A stretch of DNA of 64,000 nucleotides from Mangrovimonas yunxiaonensis. Its GTDB lineage: Bacteria > Bacteroidota > Bacteroidia > Flavobacteriales > Flavobacteriaceae. The DNA lies in contig NZ_JPFK01000009.1 of the NCBI RefSeq assembly GCF_000733475.1, positions 124,001 through 188,000 of the forward strand, written 5' to 3'. How positions within the stretch are numbered: the first letter of the stretch is position 1; each line of letters opens with the position of its first letter. A program made the position numbers and the translations under genes. Below, piece by piece: positions 1 to 9,228 of this stretch. A model generated the notes under the pieces. That model saw nothing but the letters and a program-made list of their open reading frames with translations. It made no database searches and was not told the DNA's origin.

Positions 1-450
1 AACAGGCGCTATTAAAAACACATGTTTGATGGGAGTTTCATTAAACTCCAATGTTTTTAAGCTAATCAAACCACCAAATGAAAAGCCAACCAAAGTGACC
101 GCTTTAAGTCGTAACTTAATGATGATTTCGGTGAGCCATTTGCCATAATCCAATGACTTCATATCTAATCGGTTTTCGGCACTTTTATTGGGCTGCGCCA
201 AAACATCTACCGCATACACGCAGTATTTGGTAGTGAGCCTGGAAAACGATTCCAATATGAGTGGCGCACAACCGCCTGTACCATGAATGAGCAGTAAAGG
301 CGGATTCTGTTTATCGCCGGACACGATGATGTTGGTACTACCAAAGCGCGTTTCCAACTGTTGCTCGGAATAGGCTAGCTCTAGTTGTTCTAATTTTTGC
401 TTATACAGCTTTAAAATGGTTTCTTTTCCTTCTTGTGATTTAAAAAACAT
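1..450 (-). CDS. alpha/beta hydrolase (partial, C-terminus outside window)
   Basis: An open frame runs from the ATG at 450 to the window edge without a stop (150 codons seen). The translation begins MFFKSQEGKETILKLY and carries the alpha/beta-hydrolase hallmarks: an oxyanion-hole HGTGG and a nucleophile elbow GFSFGG, with LETRFGST and VYAVDVLAQ strands between them. In this family the elbow Ser, an Asp and a His form the catalytic triad; the Asp and His would lie outside the window. It resembles small cytoplasmic carboxylesterases or haloperoxidase-like hydrolases; the substrate cannot be named. It lies on the same strand as, and just downstream of, the MDR oxidoreductase (26-bp gap), so the two may be cotranscribed. 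Confidence 0.85.
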   Translation of the reverse strand, partial: MFFKSQEGKETILKLYKQKLEQLELAYSEQQLETRFGSTNIIVSGDKQNPPLLLIHGTGGCAPLILESFSRLTTKYCVYAVDVLAQPNKSAENRLDMKSLDYGKWLTEIIIKLRLKAVTLVGFSFGGLISLKTLEFNETPIKHVFLIAPV

Positions 451-476
451 CGGTTCGTTTTTTGATTGCTGATTAT

Positions 477-1439
477 TTAGGATTGACTGATGACGATGTT
501 ACCTACTTTACGGCCCGTTTCAAGATAGTGATGCGCTTCTACAAGCTGTTCTAACCTGTACGTTCTATCGATAACGGTTTGAAGTTTCTCCTGCTTAAAA
601 AGAGGCACCAATTCAGTCAATAGGGCTTTTAGAACGTGTTGTTTACGAATACCCGTTGCTGAAAACTTTACTTGTTTAGGCTTAAAAAGGCTATATCGTA
701 AGGTTTCAAAACTTAATACCGGTGTTACAAATACTCCGTTATCACTGATTATATTTTTACAAGCTTTATAGGATGACTTCCCAACCGTATCATAAACAAC
801 ATCATAGCGTGTGCCTCCAGTTGTAAAATCGGTTTCCTTGTAGTCGATAACCTTATCCGCTCCCAGTGATTTTACCAATGTCCCATTTTTGGCACTACAT
901 ACACCCGTTACTCTGGCTCCCATATATTTTGCCAATTGTACGGCAGCCGTACCCAAACTTCCAGAAGCTCCATTCACTAAAATATGCTGTCCTGACTGGA
1001 GTTTGGCTATATCCTTTAAAAAACTGTAGGATGTTAAAAATCCATCACAGATGGGTGCCGCTTGTTCATGGGAGAGGTGGTCTGGCTTTGAAACTATGAT
1101 GCCTTCTTGGTTCACACAGATATATTGCGCGTTGGTACCATTGCTGAATAGCTTTTCCCCAAATACGGCATCGCCTATTTTAAATTTAGTAACCTGATTG
1201 CCCACAGCTTCCACAATGCCTGAAAACCCAGTTCCCAAGGCTGGATTTTTGGGTTTAAAAAGCCCGACAAAAAATCGCCCAAACTTTGGCGTGCCTTGGC
1301 GCATCATGGTATCGGCCCGTGTTATGGATGATGCCCTAATGTTTATTAAAACTTCATGGGGTTGTGGTGTGGGCTTGTCCACTTCTTGTATTTGAATGAC
1401 TTTTGGCGAACCATAAACAGTATATACTGCTGCTTTCAT
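477..1439 (-). CDS. NAD(P)-dependent medium-chain alcohol dehydrogenase / quinone oxidoreductase family
   Basis: 320 aa, a typical length for the zinc-free quinone-oxidoreductase branch of the MDR superfamily. The N-terminal GroES-like domain (about 1-125) contains GTGFSGIVEAVG; the Rossmann nucleotide-binding motif NGASGSLGTAAVQLAK starts near residue 156, followed by GARVTGVCS and GADKVIDY. The Cys/His set of a catalytic or structural zinc site is absent, as expected for this branch. It probably reduces a small carbonyl or enone with NADPH in the cytoplasm; the substrate is unknown. The ATG at 1439 is the natural start. Downstream on the same strand is an alpha/beta hydrolase gene. Confidence 0.85.
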   Translation of the reverse strand: MKAAVYTVYGSPKVIQIQEVDKPTPQPHEVLINIRASSITRADTMMRQGTPKFGRFFVGLFKPKNPALGTGFSGIVEAVGNQVTKFKIGDAVFGEKLFSNGTNAQYICVNQEGIIVSKPDHLSHEQAAPICDGFLTSYSFLKDIAKLQSGQHILVNGASGSLGTAAVQLAKYMGARVTGVCSAKNGTLVKSLGADKVIDYKETDFTTGGTRYDVVYDTVGKSSYKACKNIISDNGVFVTPVLSFETLRYSLFKPKQVKFSATGIRKQHVLKALLTELVPLFKQEKLQTVIDRTYRLEQLVEAHHYLETGRKVGNIVISQS

Positions 1440-1512
1440 ACTTGTAATTATTTACAACAAAGTTGCAACTTGTTTGTGTTGTGAAGGTTCGTGTTTGGAA
1501 ATTGGAACTTAT

Positions 1513-3150
1513 TTAGCCTTTCATCAATTTGTTCAATGCACTTTGTGATCCTTCACTACCCAATTCAACGGCTTTTGTATAGCTTTTTATGGCAGCTTCT
1601 TTTTGGTTGTATTTTAAGTAAGCTTCACCCAATGAATCCCATAAATTACCATCTTCAGGAAATAATTTCACATTGAGTTTAAACAATGCCAATGCCCAAT
1701 CAGGTTGGTCTTCTTTTTTCAGCCTGCTGTATCCTAACCTATTTAAAACCTTATGGTCGTTAAATTCATATGTAAGTTCTCTATTTAAAAAATCAGGTAA
1801 TTTTTCGGCATCGGATGATGGATTGGTTCTCATAAATTCATGAATCAATTCATATATATTTCTGGGAATGGGTGTCGCATTATAATTGGTGTCGAAAATC
1901 ATCTTACCAATTTCTCTCGCCACGTTTTCCGATTCACGCCCTAAAAATGCATTTGTGATGTATATGACCACAACATCGTCGTCTATAAATCGAACGAAGT
2001 CTGCAAAGTACAAGCCATTACTACCATTATGGGCGACGATTTTTGTATCTCTATCACTTTTAGATATGGCCCAACCATAGCCATAATACGATGTCATGTT
2101 ATCATTTTCGGCTACGTGTGCCGTTTCTTGTACCGCTCTAGTTTTGGACGTTAATATGGCATTGTTTTTTAAGGCCACATGCCATTTGTATAAATCTTCT
2201 ACGGTAGAATGCATGTCGCCCTTACCGATACTATACCAATGATTACTATTGTAAGGCAGGTGTTGCTGGGTAGTTCCCCAATCTGTCCATTTTTCATCAT
2301 CTCTATTATAGTAATAGCCATGCGCCAGTCGCTCTGTACTAAAATGGATACGTTTATATCCTGTACTTGTCAATTGAGCAGGTCCAAATAGGTTTTCCTG
2401 TAAAAAAACATTATAGGTCTGGCCTGAAACCAACTCCAATATAGCCGTGAGCATAATATAGTTGGCATTTGCATATTGATACGCTGTGCCAGGTTTAGAT
2501 TGTAATTCTGACTCAAAAAACGCTTTCAAAAACTGTTCCTTGCTTGCTTCATGATATCTGAACCCTCCTGTTCTATTGGATATTCCAGAGGTATGTGTTA
2601 ATAATTGATGAATCGTTATATCCTTTTTATCACTGGGTGTCTGAATAAAATAGGAACTGATTTTATCGGATGTTTTTATTTTTCCTTGCTCTACCAATTT
2701 TAAAATAGCGGATGCCGTAAATTGTTTGGTTACCGAACCAATATTAAAAACAGTTGCTGGTGTGTTGGGTATTTTATTGTCCCTGTCTGCCCATCCATAG
2801 CCTTTAGATAAAATAATGTCTCCCTTTTTAGCAACCAAGACAACTCCCGAAAAGCCGTTGGTTACGCTCGACTCCAAATACGAGTCAATTTTGTTTAAGA
2901 GCTCTTTATTGCTGTTTTGAGAATAGGCACTTAACGTTGAAAGCACGATAAATGCAACAAATACTATTTTAATAGGTGATTTCATTTTGTTATTTTTTTT
3001 GGTGCCATATTCTAACGCAGCACCTATGGCAATACCTAATACAAACCATAATTGCATATTTGAGGTTGCATAGCCTATTATAGTGCCTAGTATGATTCCT
3101 ATGCCTAATTTAACGCCTTTTCTGCTTTTTTTAGTTTTCATTTTTTCCAT
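1513..3150 (-). CDS. class C beta-lactamase-fold serine hydrolase with C-terminal TPR
   Basis: 545 aa. The beta-lactamase class C/esterase fold is shown by the active-site S139-V-T-K142, the Y226-A-N228 triad element and H373-N-G375 in place of KTG. A TPR-like segment fills about residues 470-545. Family members hydrolyse D-Ala peptides, esters or beta-lactams; the substrate here is unknown. The N-terminus is odd: residues 1-55 contain two short hydrophobic segments (about 15-28 and 33-46), followed at Met56 by what looks like a complete signal peptide (MKSPIKIVFVAFIVLSTL, then SAYSQ). Translation may really start at 2985, giving a 490-aa exported enzyme. The gene lies 69 bp downstream of a TPR/AraC regulator on the same strand, a pairing that suggests cotranscription. 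Confidence 0.85.
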   Translation of the reverse strand: MEKMKTKKSRKGVKLGIGIILGTIIGYATSNMQLWFVLGIAIGAALEYGTKKNNKMKSPIKIVFVAFIVLSTLSAYSQNSNKELLNKIDSYLESSVTNGFSGVVLVAKKGDIILSKGYGWADRDNKIPNTPATVFNIGSVTKQFTASAILKLVEQGKIKTSDKISSYFIQTPSDKKDITIHQLLTHTSGISNRTGGFRYHEASKEQFLKAFFESELQSKPGTAYQYANANYIMLTAILELVSGQTYNVFLQENLFGPAQLTSTGYKRIHFSTERLAHGYYYNRDDEKWTDWGTTQQHLPYNSNHWYSIGKGDMHSTVEDLYKWHVALKNNAILTSKTRAVQETAHVAENDNMTSYYGYGWAISKSDRDTKIVAHNGSNGLYFADFVRFIDDDVVVIYITNAFLGRESENVAREIGKMIFDTNYNATPIPRNIYELIHEFMRTNPSSDAEKLPDFLNRELTYEFNDHKVLNRLGYSRLKKEDQPDWALALFKLNVKLFPEDGNLWDSLGEAYLKYNQKEAAIKSYTKAVELGSEGSQSALNKLMKG

Positions 3151-3219
3151 TATTGGTGTTCTTAATTGAATTATGTAAAATTACAACAGCTTCAAATAGG
3201 AAAGGTTCTACTTTAAAAA

Positions 3220-5031
3220 TCAGAACGAATCTTTTTGGGTACTTTTTAGATATGCATTGGGTGTTATCCCTTCTATTTTTTTGAAAAACGTATTAAAGAC
3301 TGTTTTAGAATTAAAACCACTATCGTATGCCACGGCCATAATGGTCAAGCTTTTGTTTTCTTCTAAAAGAATACGCGCTTTAAACTCGTTTACTCGGTAA
3401 GAATTCACATATTCTGAAAAGTTTTTCTGGAAGCCCATGTTTAACAATTGCGACACATAATTTGCTGGAAGCTCTAAATAAGACGCCAAATCCTTTAATG
3501 CCAGATCTGGGTTTAGGTACAGCTTGTAATCTACCATAATTTGTTCCAGTTCTTTGCTGTACTTTTCAATTTCGTTAGCATCCAGTAAGGCTTGTTTGTA
3601 CTTTTTCTCCCGTTTGTAGTTGACATTATCTGGAATGGCTTTAAGCATGATGTCTTTAAACCTTTTATGATTTTTTACAGACTTAAGAATTGGTGACGGG
3701 TTTAATAATAAAATTAACGGCAACCGTTTATGGTATGCTTCAGTTAATAAATCAACCACCTTTTCATTATTTCCTAATAAGGCATTAACTAATATCAAAA
3801 AGGTAAATGCCTTATCTGCTAGTGCTGTTGCTAAATAGGTTTCTAATTCTTTTAATCCATCATGACACTTATCCGTTTCATTGAGCTTGGCATAGCACAT
3901 GGTTTCACCTCCCAATTTGGTGAGGTCTTTTACAGAAACGCCTTTAAGCGAACCGAAATATATCAAAGCTTCATCTGGTTTGCCCGATAGTAATAAACAA
4001 AGCCCTATATAAATTGGTGGAAAGGGTAACATGGGGTCCAGCTCCAATGCCTTGTTTAAGAAAGGTATGGCAGTGGTATATTCTTCTTGTAAGTAATATA
4101 AAAATCCTTTATAATGATGGTTGATAGCGGCATAAGGATCTAACTGTAACGCTTTGTCAAGATAATTACGCGCTGCATCTAATTTTCCTTCCACCGTCAA
4201 AAAATTAGAAATAGTTAAGTAAATATCGTCTGCTTGTTGTATCTCCAAAGCCTTATTGGCATGTTCGTAAGCTTTCTTAAGATTCCAGTTTTGCCAGCAT
4301 TCTATCCAAGCCAAATTCAATTGTGACCTCGATGAGTTTGGGTCTAGCTCCAATGCCTTTAACAAATAAGGCTGGGCTTTTTCGTAGGCTTCGTATGCAG
4401 GTAAAAGCCCCATGGTTCCCATATTAAAATAGGCTAGATTAATATCCAGATAGGGACTTGAAAAATGGGGAGCTTTATGGATGACATCTTTTAAGATATT
4501 GATACCTTTTATTGAGTTTTTATAATCCAACTTCATGATATAATACCGCCCTTTCAGGTATTCTCTATAAATAGCTACAGGAACATCAATAGGTTCTACT
4601 AGTTTATCCTGAATCTCAATATGCCCAATATGCTCCCGTAAGCGCTCCGCAATAAACAGGCTAATTTCATCCTGAACGGCAAAAATATCATCGAGGTTTC
4701 TATCAAAGGTTTCCGACCAAAAATGGAAGTCTTCTGCTGTATCTATCAGCTGTACCGTAATCCGCATTGTAGACCCTGACAGTCTTACACTGCCTTCTAT
4801 AAAGGTTGCCACACCCAGTTTTTCTTTAACCTCTTTAGTGGTTACCGGTTTATTTTTAAAATAAAAAGACGATGTTCTTGAGGTAACGGCCAGGTCTTTA
4901 ATTTTTGCCAAGGCGTTAATGACCTCTTCCGTTAAACCGTCACAAAAATATGCGTTGTTTTGACTTTTACTCATATTCACGAAAGGCAAAACGGCTACGG
5001 TAGTTTTGTTTGTGGGTTTATTAGAAGACAT
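3220..5031 (-). CDS. TolB-like / TPR / AraC-HTH hybrid transcriptional regulator
   Basis: 603 aa with three parts. The N-terminus (about 10-130) has the TolB N-terminal-like pattern seen in adenylate cyclase- and CadC-associated regulators (VAVLPFVNMS, FCDGLTEEVINALAK, FIEGSVRLSG, WSETFDRNLDDIFAVQDEIS). The middle (about 170-420) is a run of TPRs (LDPNSSRSQLNLAW, LDPYAAINHHYKGFLYY, LDPMLPFPPIYIGL). The C-terminus (about 500-600) is an AraC/XylS helix-turn-helix pair (SLTIMAVAYDSGFNSKTVFNTFFKK, broken here only by the motif's own length). No membrane segment is seen, so it should be a cytoplasmic DNA-binding protein that reads a ligand or partner through the TPRs. Its likely target is the serine hydrolase gene just downstream. 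Confidence 0.85.
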   Translation of the reverse strand: MSSNKPTNKTTVAVLPFVNMSKSQNNAYFCDGLTEEVINALAKIKDLAVTSRTSSFYFKNKPVTTKEVKEKLGVATFIEGSVRLSGSTMRITVQLIDTAEDFHFWSETFDRNLDDIFAVQDEISLFIAERLREHIGHIEIQDKLVEPIDVPVAIYREYLKGRYYIMKLDYKNSIKGINILKDVIHKAPHFSSPYLDINLAYFNMGTMGLLPAYEAYEKAQPYLLKALELDPNSSRSQLNLAWIECWQNWNLKKAYEHANKALEIQQADDIYLTISNFLTVEGKLDAARNYLDKALQLDPYAAINHHYKGFLYYLQEEYTTAIPFLNKALELDPMLPFPPIYIGLCLLLSGKPDEALIYFGSLKGVSVKDLTKLGGETMCYAKLNETDKCHDGLKELETYLATALADKAFTFLILVNALLGNNEKVVDLLTEAYHKRLPLILLLNPSPILKSVKNHKRFKDIMLKAIPDNVNYKREKKYKQALLDANEIEKYSKELEQIMVDYKLYLNPDLALKDLASYLELPANYVSQLLNMGFQKNFSEYVNSYRVNEFKARILLEENKSLTIMAVAYDSGFNSKTVFNTFFKKIEGITPNAYLKSTQKDSF

Positions 5032-5817
5032 TAAAAAGTGTTATTGATTGGTTGCAAGTAAGGTTTAAAGATAGAAAAAGATGAGGAACAACAAAGTACT
5101 CCCCTGGTTTTTGTGCATCATTTATAACCACATAACACGACCCCAACACAAGCTCACAAAGTATTAAGAACCCTCTGTCATTCCGAAGGAGCAAAGCACT
5201 TTGTCATTCCGACAGAGCAAAGCGACGAGGAATCTCATGCGGCCTCCCTCCCAGCAAACTGGCGGGCAAGCCTTGTTATTATGTTATAACAATTGGATTG
5301 TTTGTACTAAAAGATTACTTCGGTCGTACCTCCCTCGTAATGACGTTAATCGTCATGGCGAGCATAGTAAAGCAACAGATCAACCAATTGAGCTTTTGTC
5401 ATGCCGCACGCGATGCGGCATCCATAATTCGTTATAAACCTAAACCCTAAATCACCTTTCAAAACCTCAACGTCCATTCAGGAAGACAAACACAATTGGA
5501 TCGTTTGTACTAAAAGATTACTTCGGTCGTGCCTCCCTCCTAATAACGCTAATTATCATGACGAGCGTAAAGAAGCCATCTCTTTTCTGATAGACACATC
5601 ACAAGGCTAACGTCATTGCGAGTACAACGAAGCAATCTCATGACTAGTAAGTCCTCCACTTTTTTTACAAGCACCATGTCATTCCGACAGAGCAAAGCGA
5701 CAAGGAATCTCATACAACTTGCTCACTGGTTTACTTGCCACTACACACCACTTTCATGTGTATTGTGTTAACCTTTTAAACTTTTTACCATTAAATATTG
5801 AAACAAAAACCCATATT
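5032..5817. repeat. Repeat-rich intergenic region (785 bp)
   Basis: I see no gene here. The segment holds several copies of a short chromosomal repeat family, with variants of TGTCATTCCGACAGAGCAAA followed by GCGACGAGGAATCTCAT at about 5201-5237 and 5688-5714, and a segment at about 5445-5714 that matches 8257-8526 almost base for base over roughly 270 bp. A weaker, diverged copy lies at about 5265-5440. Short frames inside (for example 5201-5437) encode only low-complexity repeat translation. Such repeats are common in Bacteroidota spacers; they may act as transcription terminators or as recombination targets. Confidence 0.75.
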
Positions 5818-6669
5818 ATGAAAAACACTTACATAGTATTTTCTACAATACTTCTTTTAGTCACTTTTATGGCTCCCGCCAATGCCCAACGCGCTTGGGT
5901 AAAAAGCAAGGTTAAACAGGACATGAAAGAAAAGTACGCCGAGCCCGAAAAAGAAAAAGGCCGTGAAGCTATTAGAGGTGTATCCTATGAAAATGACAGC
6001 CGCTATCCCGTACCAGAAAATCCGGTTCAAGCTACCATAGCCATGGAGCTTATGTCTTTTAAAAAAAATGGAAAAGTAAAAGATAACACAACAACTAAAT
6101 GGGTCTTTGGTAAAACAGGCGAATGTATGATTGTAAATGAAGGAACCAAAGACGAAAACCGTATGCTGTTCGATTACAAAGGCGCCGCCATGTATATGAT
6201 CAATCAGCAAGAAAAAATAGCAACAAAAATGCCCATAATTAACTTTCAAAAAATGGCAGAAAAATTAGTTGCAGAGCATATAGATTTTGAAGATGAAAAC
6301 GGGGTTTGGCAACAAACCAACCAAACGCAAACCATTCATGGGTTTAAATGCCAAAAGTACATATACACCAATAGCAAAGAAAAAACCACCATGCACGTTT
6401 GGGTCACCAAAGATATTAATATCGACCTAAGTGGCAACCATGTGTTTGGCGGACAGATTAAAAATTTCACCAATAGCGCTTGGCGCACCAAATCTTCAAA
6501 AATAGACAACAATTATCCGCAAGGCATGATGGTGAGAAGTGTGTTCTTCGAAAACAATAAAGAGACCCCAAATACGCAAATGGATATCGTTTTATTTGAA
6601 AAGAAATCGAATCCGGCATACTTCAATTTAGAAAACTACATGGTCAATGATATCCTAGACAAACTGTAA
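5818..6669 (+). CDS. DUF4412 domain-containing exported protein
   Basis: 283 aa from the ATG at 5818, chosen because it begins a clear signal peptide (MKNTYIVFSTILLLVTFMA, then PANAQ). The frame is open upstream to 5719, but that part has no protein character and lies against the repeat spacer. The mature part has the DUF4412 pattern: WVFGKTGECMIVNEG, RMLFDYKGAAMYMINQQE and a central HGFKCQKYIYTN ahead of a W-V-T-K-D strand. The family is a periplasmic or surface beta-rich protein of unknown role. It is transcribed alone, toward the BspA-like lipoprotein 176 bp downstream. Confidence 0.8.
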   Translation: MKNTYIVFSTILLLVTFMAPANAQRAWVKSKVKQDMKEKYAEPEKEKGREAIRGVSYENDSRYPVPENPVQATIAMELMSFKKNGKVKDNTTTKWVFGKTGECMIVNEGTKDENRMLFDYKGAAMYMINQQEKIATKMPIINFQKMAEKLVAEHIDFEDENGVWQQTNQTQTIHGFKCQKYIYTNSKEKTTMHVWVTKDINIDLSGNHVFGGQIKNFTNSAWRTKSSKIDNNYPQGMMVRSVFFENNKETPNTQMDIVLFEKKSNPAYFNLENYMVNDILDKL

Positions 6670-6845
6670 CAAAACAACCATCTCGTTGCGTTGTATGCCC
6701 CCCAACAATCCCAGCAAACAACAAAGGGCAATTCCACAAAATCTAACACATTATAATAAATGTTAACCTTTAGGTATTAAAAACCATAAAGAAAATGAAC
6801 CCTAGGGGCAACCCTGAAAATATTTTAAAAATTTAATCACAAAAA

Positions 6846-8015
6846 ATGACAACACTTAAAAACAAACTTAACGTTTTAGTACTCGCATTAGTAGCGATTA
6901 CCACCTACAGCAGTTGCAGTAGCGATGATGATACCCCAACACCTGAAGCTATCACCTACCAAGTAACCATAAATGCTTCGCCAAATGAAGGAGGAACCAT
7001 CTCCCCACAAAGTGGTGAATTTGATAAAAATCAACTAATAGAACTAACGGCCACGCCAGCTGCTGGCTGGGAGTTTGTAGCATGGCAAGGCGACATCAAC
7101 AGTACAGACAACCCTGTACAACTTACCGTAGATGCCGCTAAAACAGTAACAGCAATCTTTGAAAGTCTTCCGCTGTTTTATCTGGCCGATAACGGTGTTA
7201 CCGTAATGGCCCCTTTAGCTGAAGTGGGAGATACAGGAGTTGTAAATGGTATTACATACACCAAACGTACGGCAGACCAAATTACGATAAACAATGCCGA
7301 AACCACCTGCACCAGTGGGATAACAGATATGAGTAACCTCTTCTTAGCTGAAAGTAGCTTTAACGGAGATATCAGCCATTGGGATGTCAGCAATGTTACT
7401 AACATGAGTTCTATGTTTCGTGGAGCGACAAACTTTAACAGAGACATCAACAGTTGGGATGTGAGCCATGTAACAAATATGTCCTACCTATTTCTCAAGG
7501 CCGAAAACTTTAACCAAAGCCTAAGCAACTGGAACGTGGCCAACGTAACTAATATGGAAGGCATGTTTAAAGATGCTTGGCACTTTAATCAAAATATAAA
7601 CAACTGGAATGTGAGCAGTGTCACAAACATGGCACAAATGTTTTATACTTCTTATATTGGCGGTAATAGCGTATTTAATCAAAACCTTAGTAATTGGGAT
7701 GTAAGCAATGTAACAGATATGAGCTATATGTTTTGGTTTGCCAAAGAATTTAACGGGGATATTAGCACCTGGAACGTGAACAGCGTAACAAACATGTATG
7801 GTATGTTTACTAGTACCTATGCCTTTAACGCAAACCTTAGCAACTGGGACGTAAGCAGTGTAACGGATATGGGGGGGATGTTTAACAATACCAGTGTCTT
7901 TAACCAAGACCTTACGGGTTGGTGTGTTTCAAATATTCCTTCCGAACCCAATAACTTTGCCTCTATGAGCGCCTTAACTAATAACAACAAACCTATTTGG
8001 GGCACCTGCCCATAA
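6846..8015 (+). CDS. BspA-like (DUF285) surface lipoprotein with InlB B-type repeat
   Basis: 389 aa. A signal peptide ends in a lipobox-like TTYSSC (Cys24) followed by an acidic SSDDDTP stretch, which in Bacteroidota marks export to the cell surface. Residues about 38-110 match the divergent InlB B-repeat (SPNEGGTISPQSGEF, then AAGWEFVAWQGD and TVTAIFE). Residues about 150-375 contain roughly eight 33-38-aa DUF285 repeats of the kind W-D/N-V-S-N/S-V-T-N-M-x-x-M-F. These families are surface adhesion or binding proteins; the ligand is unknown. The gene ends 10 bp before a terminal-inverted-repeat element. Confidence 0.85.
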   Translation: MTTLKNKLNVLVLALVAITTYSSCSSDDDTPTPEAITYQVTINASPNEGGTISPQSGEFDKNQLIELTATPAAGWEFVAWQGDINSTDNPVQLTVDAAKTVTAIFESLPLFYLADNGVTVMAPLAEVGDTGVVNGITYTKRTADQITINNAETTCTSGITDMSNLFLAESSFNGDISHWDVSNVTNMSSMFRGATNFNRDINSWDVSHVTNMSYLFLKAENFNQSLSNWNVANVTNMEGMFKDAWHFNQNINNWNVSSVTNMAQMFYTSYIGGNSVFNQNLSNWDVSNVTDMSYMFWFAKEFNGDISTWNVNSVTNMYGMFTSTYAFNANLSNWDVSSVTDMGGMFNNTSVFNQDLTGWCVSNIPSEPNNFASMSALTNNNKPIWGTCP

Positions 8016-8024
8016 ACCAATAAC

Positions 8025-8154
8025 GAGGCTGTCTAAAAAGCAATCACTAAATGTCATGGCGAGAAATTTTAATTTTGAAACAATCTTTTAATCAATATTT
8101 TAAATTTAAAAATCCCTTCACTTTACTCGAAATGACAACTTTTCAGACAGCCTC
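8025..8154. mobile_element. MITE-like element / bidirectional terminator with 16-bp terminal inverted repeats
   Basis: GAGGCTGTCTAAAAAG at 8025-8040 is mirrored by CTTTTCAGACAGCCTC at 8139-8154, with one mismatch in 16. The 98-bp interior carries no frame. No target-site duplication is evident at the ends. It lies directly after the BspA-like lipoprotein stop codon, so it may have been captured as a transcription terminator. Confidence 0.55.
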
Positions 8155-8256
8155 TATTCATTAAAAAATAAATTCAGAAAGGCATGCTTTTCATGCTTTG
8201 ATACCGCATTCATTCCGTGCTTGACACGGAATCTATAAAGAGCTGTATATCTAGCC

Positions 8257-8900
8257 CCTGAATCACCCTTCGAAAACCTCAACGCCCGTCCAGGATGACA
8301 AACACAATTGGATCGTTCGTACTAAAAGATTACTTCGGTCGTGCCTCCCTCCTAATGACGTTAATCGTCATGACGAGCGTAAAGAAGTCATCTCTTTTCT
8401 GATAGATACATCACAAGGCTAACGTCATTGCGAGTACAACGAAGCAATCTCATTACTAGTAAGTCCCCCACTTTTTTTTACAAGCACCATGTCATTCCGA
8501 CAGAGCAAAGCGACGAGGAATCTCATGAGGCCTCCCTCCTAATGACGTTAATCGTCATGATGAGCGTAACGAAGCCATCTCTTTTCTGGCAGATACATCA
8601 CAAGACCAACGTCATTGCGACCACGAGACAGGAAGTGGGAAGCAATCTCTAAACTGATAGGCCACACTAAAAGATTACTTCGGTCGTGCCTCCTTCCTAA
8701 TGACGTTAATCATCATGGCGAGCGTAAAGAAGTCATCTCTTTTCTGATAGATACATCACAAGGCCAATGTCATTGCGACCACGAGGCAGGAAGTGGGAAG
8801 CAATCTCTAAACTGATAAGCCACACTAAAAAGATTACTTCGGTCGTGCCTCCCTCCTAATGACACTAATCATCATGGCGAGCGTAGCGAAATAATCACTT
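8257..8900. repeat. Cluster of dispersed intergenic repeats
   Basis: A segment at about 8257-8526 repeats 5445-5714 nearly base for base. It is followed by further partial copies at about 8530-8650, 8666-8815 and 8828-8900. Recurrent elements are GATTACTTCGGTCGTGCCTC, TAATGACGTTAATCGTCATG and GTCATTGCGACCACGAG. No protein-like frame is present. The array stops shortly before the left end of the genomic island, so it belongs to the host side. Confidence 0.75.
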
Positions 8901-9022
8901 AACCAGTAATCCACTATAGCAAGACGCTTTCAGGCGGTGTTAAGGTAATCGAAATACGATTAGGTGTTGTTAATACACAACAAAAAAGAGAACCTAACAA
9001 AGAGTTACGAGACGTATAAAAA

Positions 9023-9051
9023 CAAAAAATCCCCACTAAAATAGTGAGGAT
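9023..9051 (-). terminator. Displaced native terminator of the tRNA-Arg gene
   Basis: Read on the minus strand this is a hairpin with stem ATCCxCACTA / TAGTGxGGAT, a 3-base loop and a run of six T. It lies 4 bp beyond the 22-bp copy of the tRNA-Arg 3' end at 9056-9077. Removing the island would put it directly after the intact tRNA-Arg gene, where a terminator is expected. Confidence 0.65.
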
Positions 9052-9055
9052 TAAT

Positions 9056-9077
9056 GTGATCGCGACAGGATTCGAAC
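9056..9077. other. Left attachment site (copy of tRNA-Arg 3' end)
   Basis: Twenty-two bases identical to 36792-36813. The match ends inside the T-arm of the tRNA (TTCGAAC) and no tRNA body follows, so this is an att core and not a tRNA gene. Confidence 0.85.
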
Positions 9078-9228
9078 TAAATTTAAAATCCCCTTTATTT
9101 ATAGGCTTTCACTAATCCTTTCAAACTATGTTGACCGAATTGTGTATTTACAATTTGACTTTCAATCTTATTGTAAAGATAAGCATTTCAAAAGAGTAAA
9201 ACTAACCAAATACTACTAAAACTTATGA

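Noticed and set aside
9056-9085. Possible tRNA gene at the island's left end
   Set aside because: Only the 22-bp 3' portion is present; no D-arm or anticodon arm follows, so it is an attachment-site copy.
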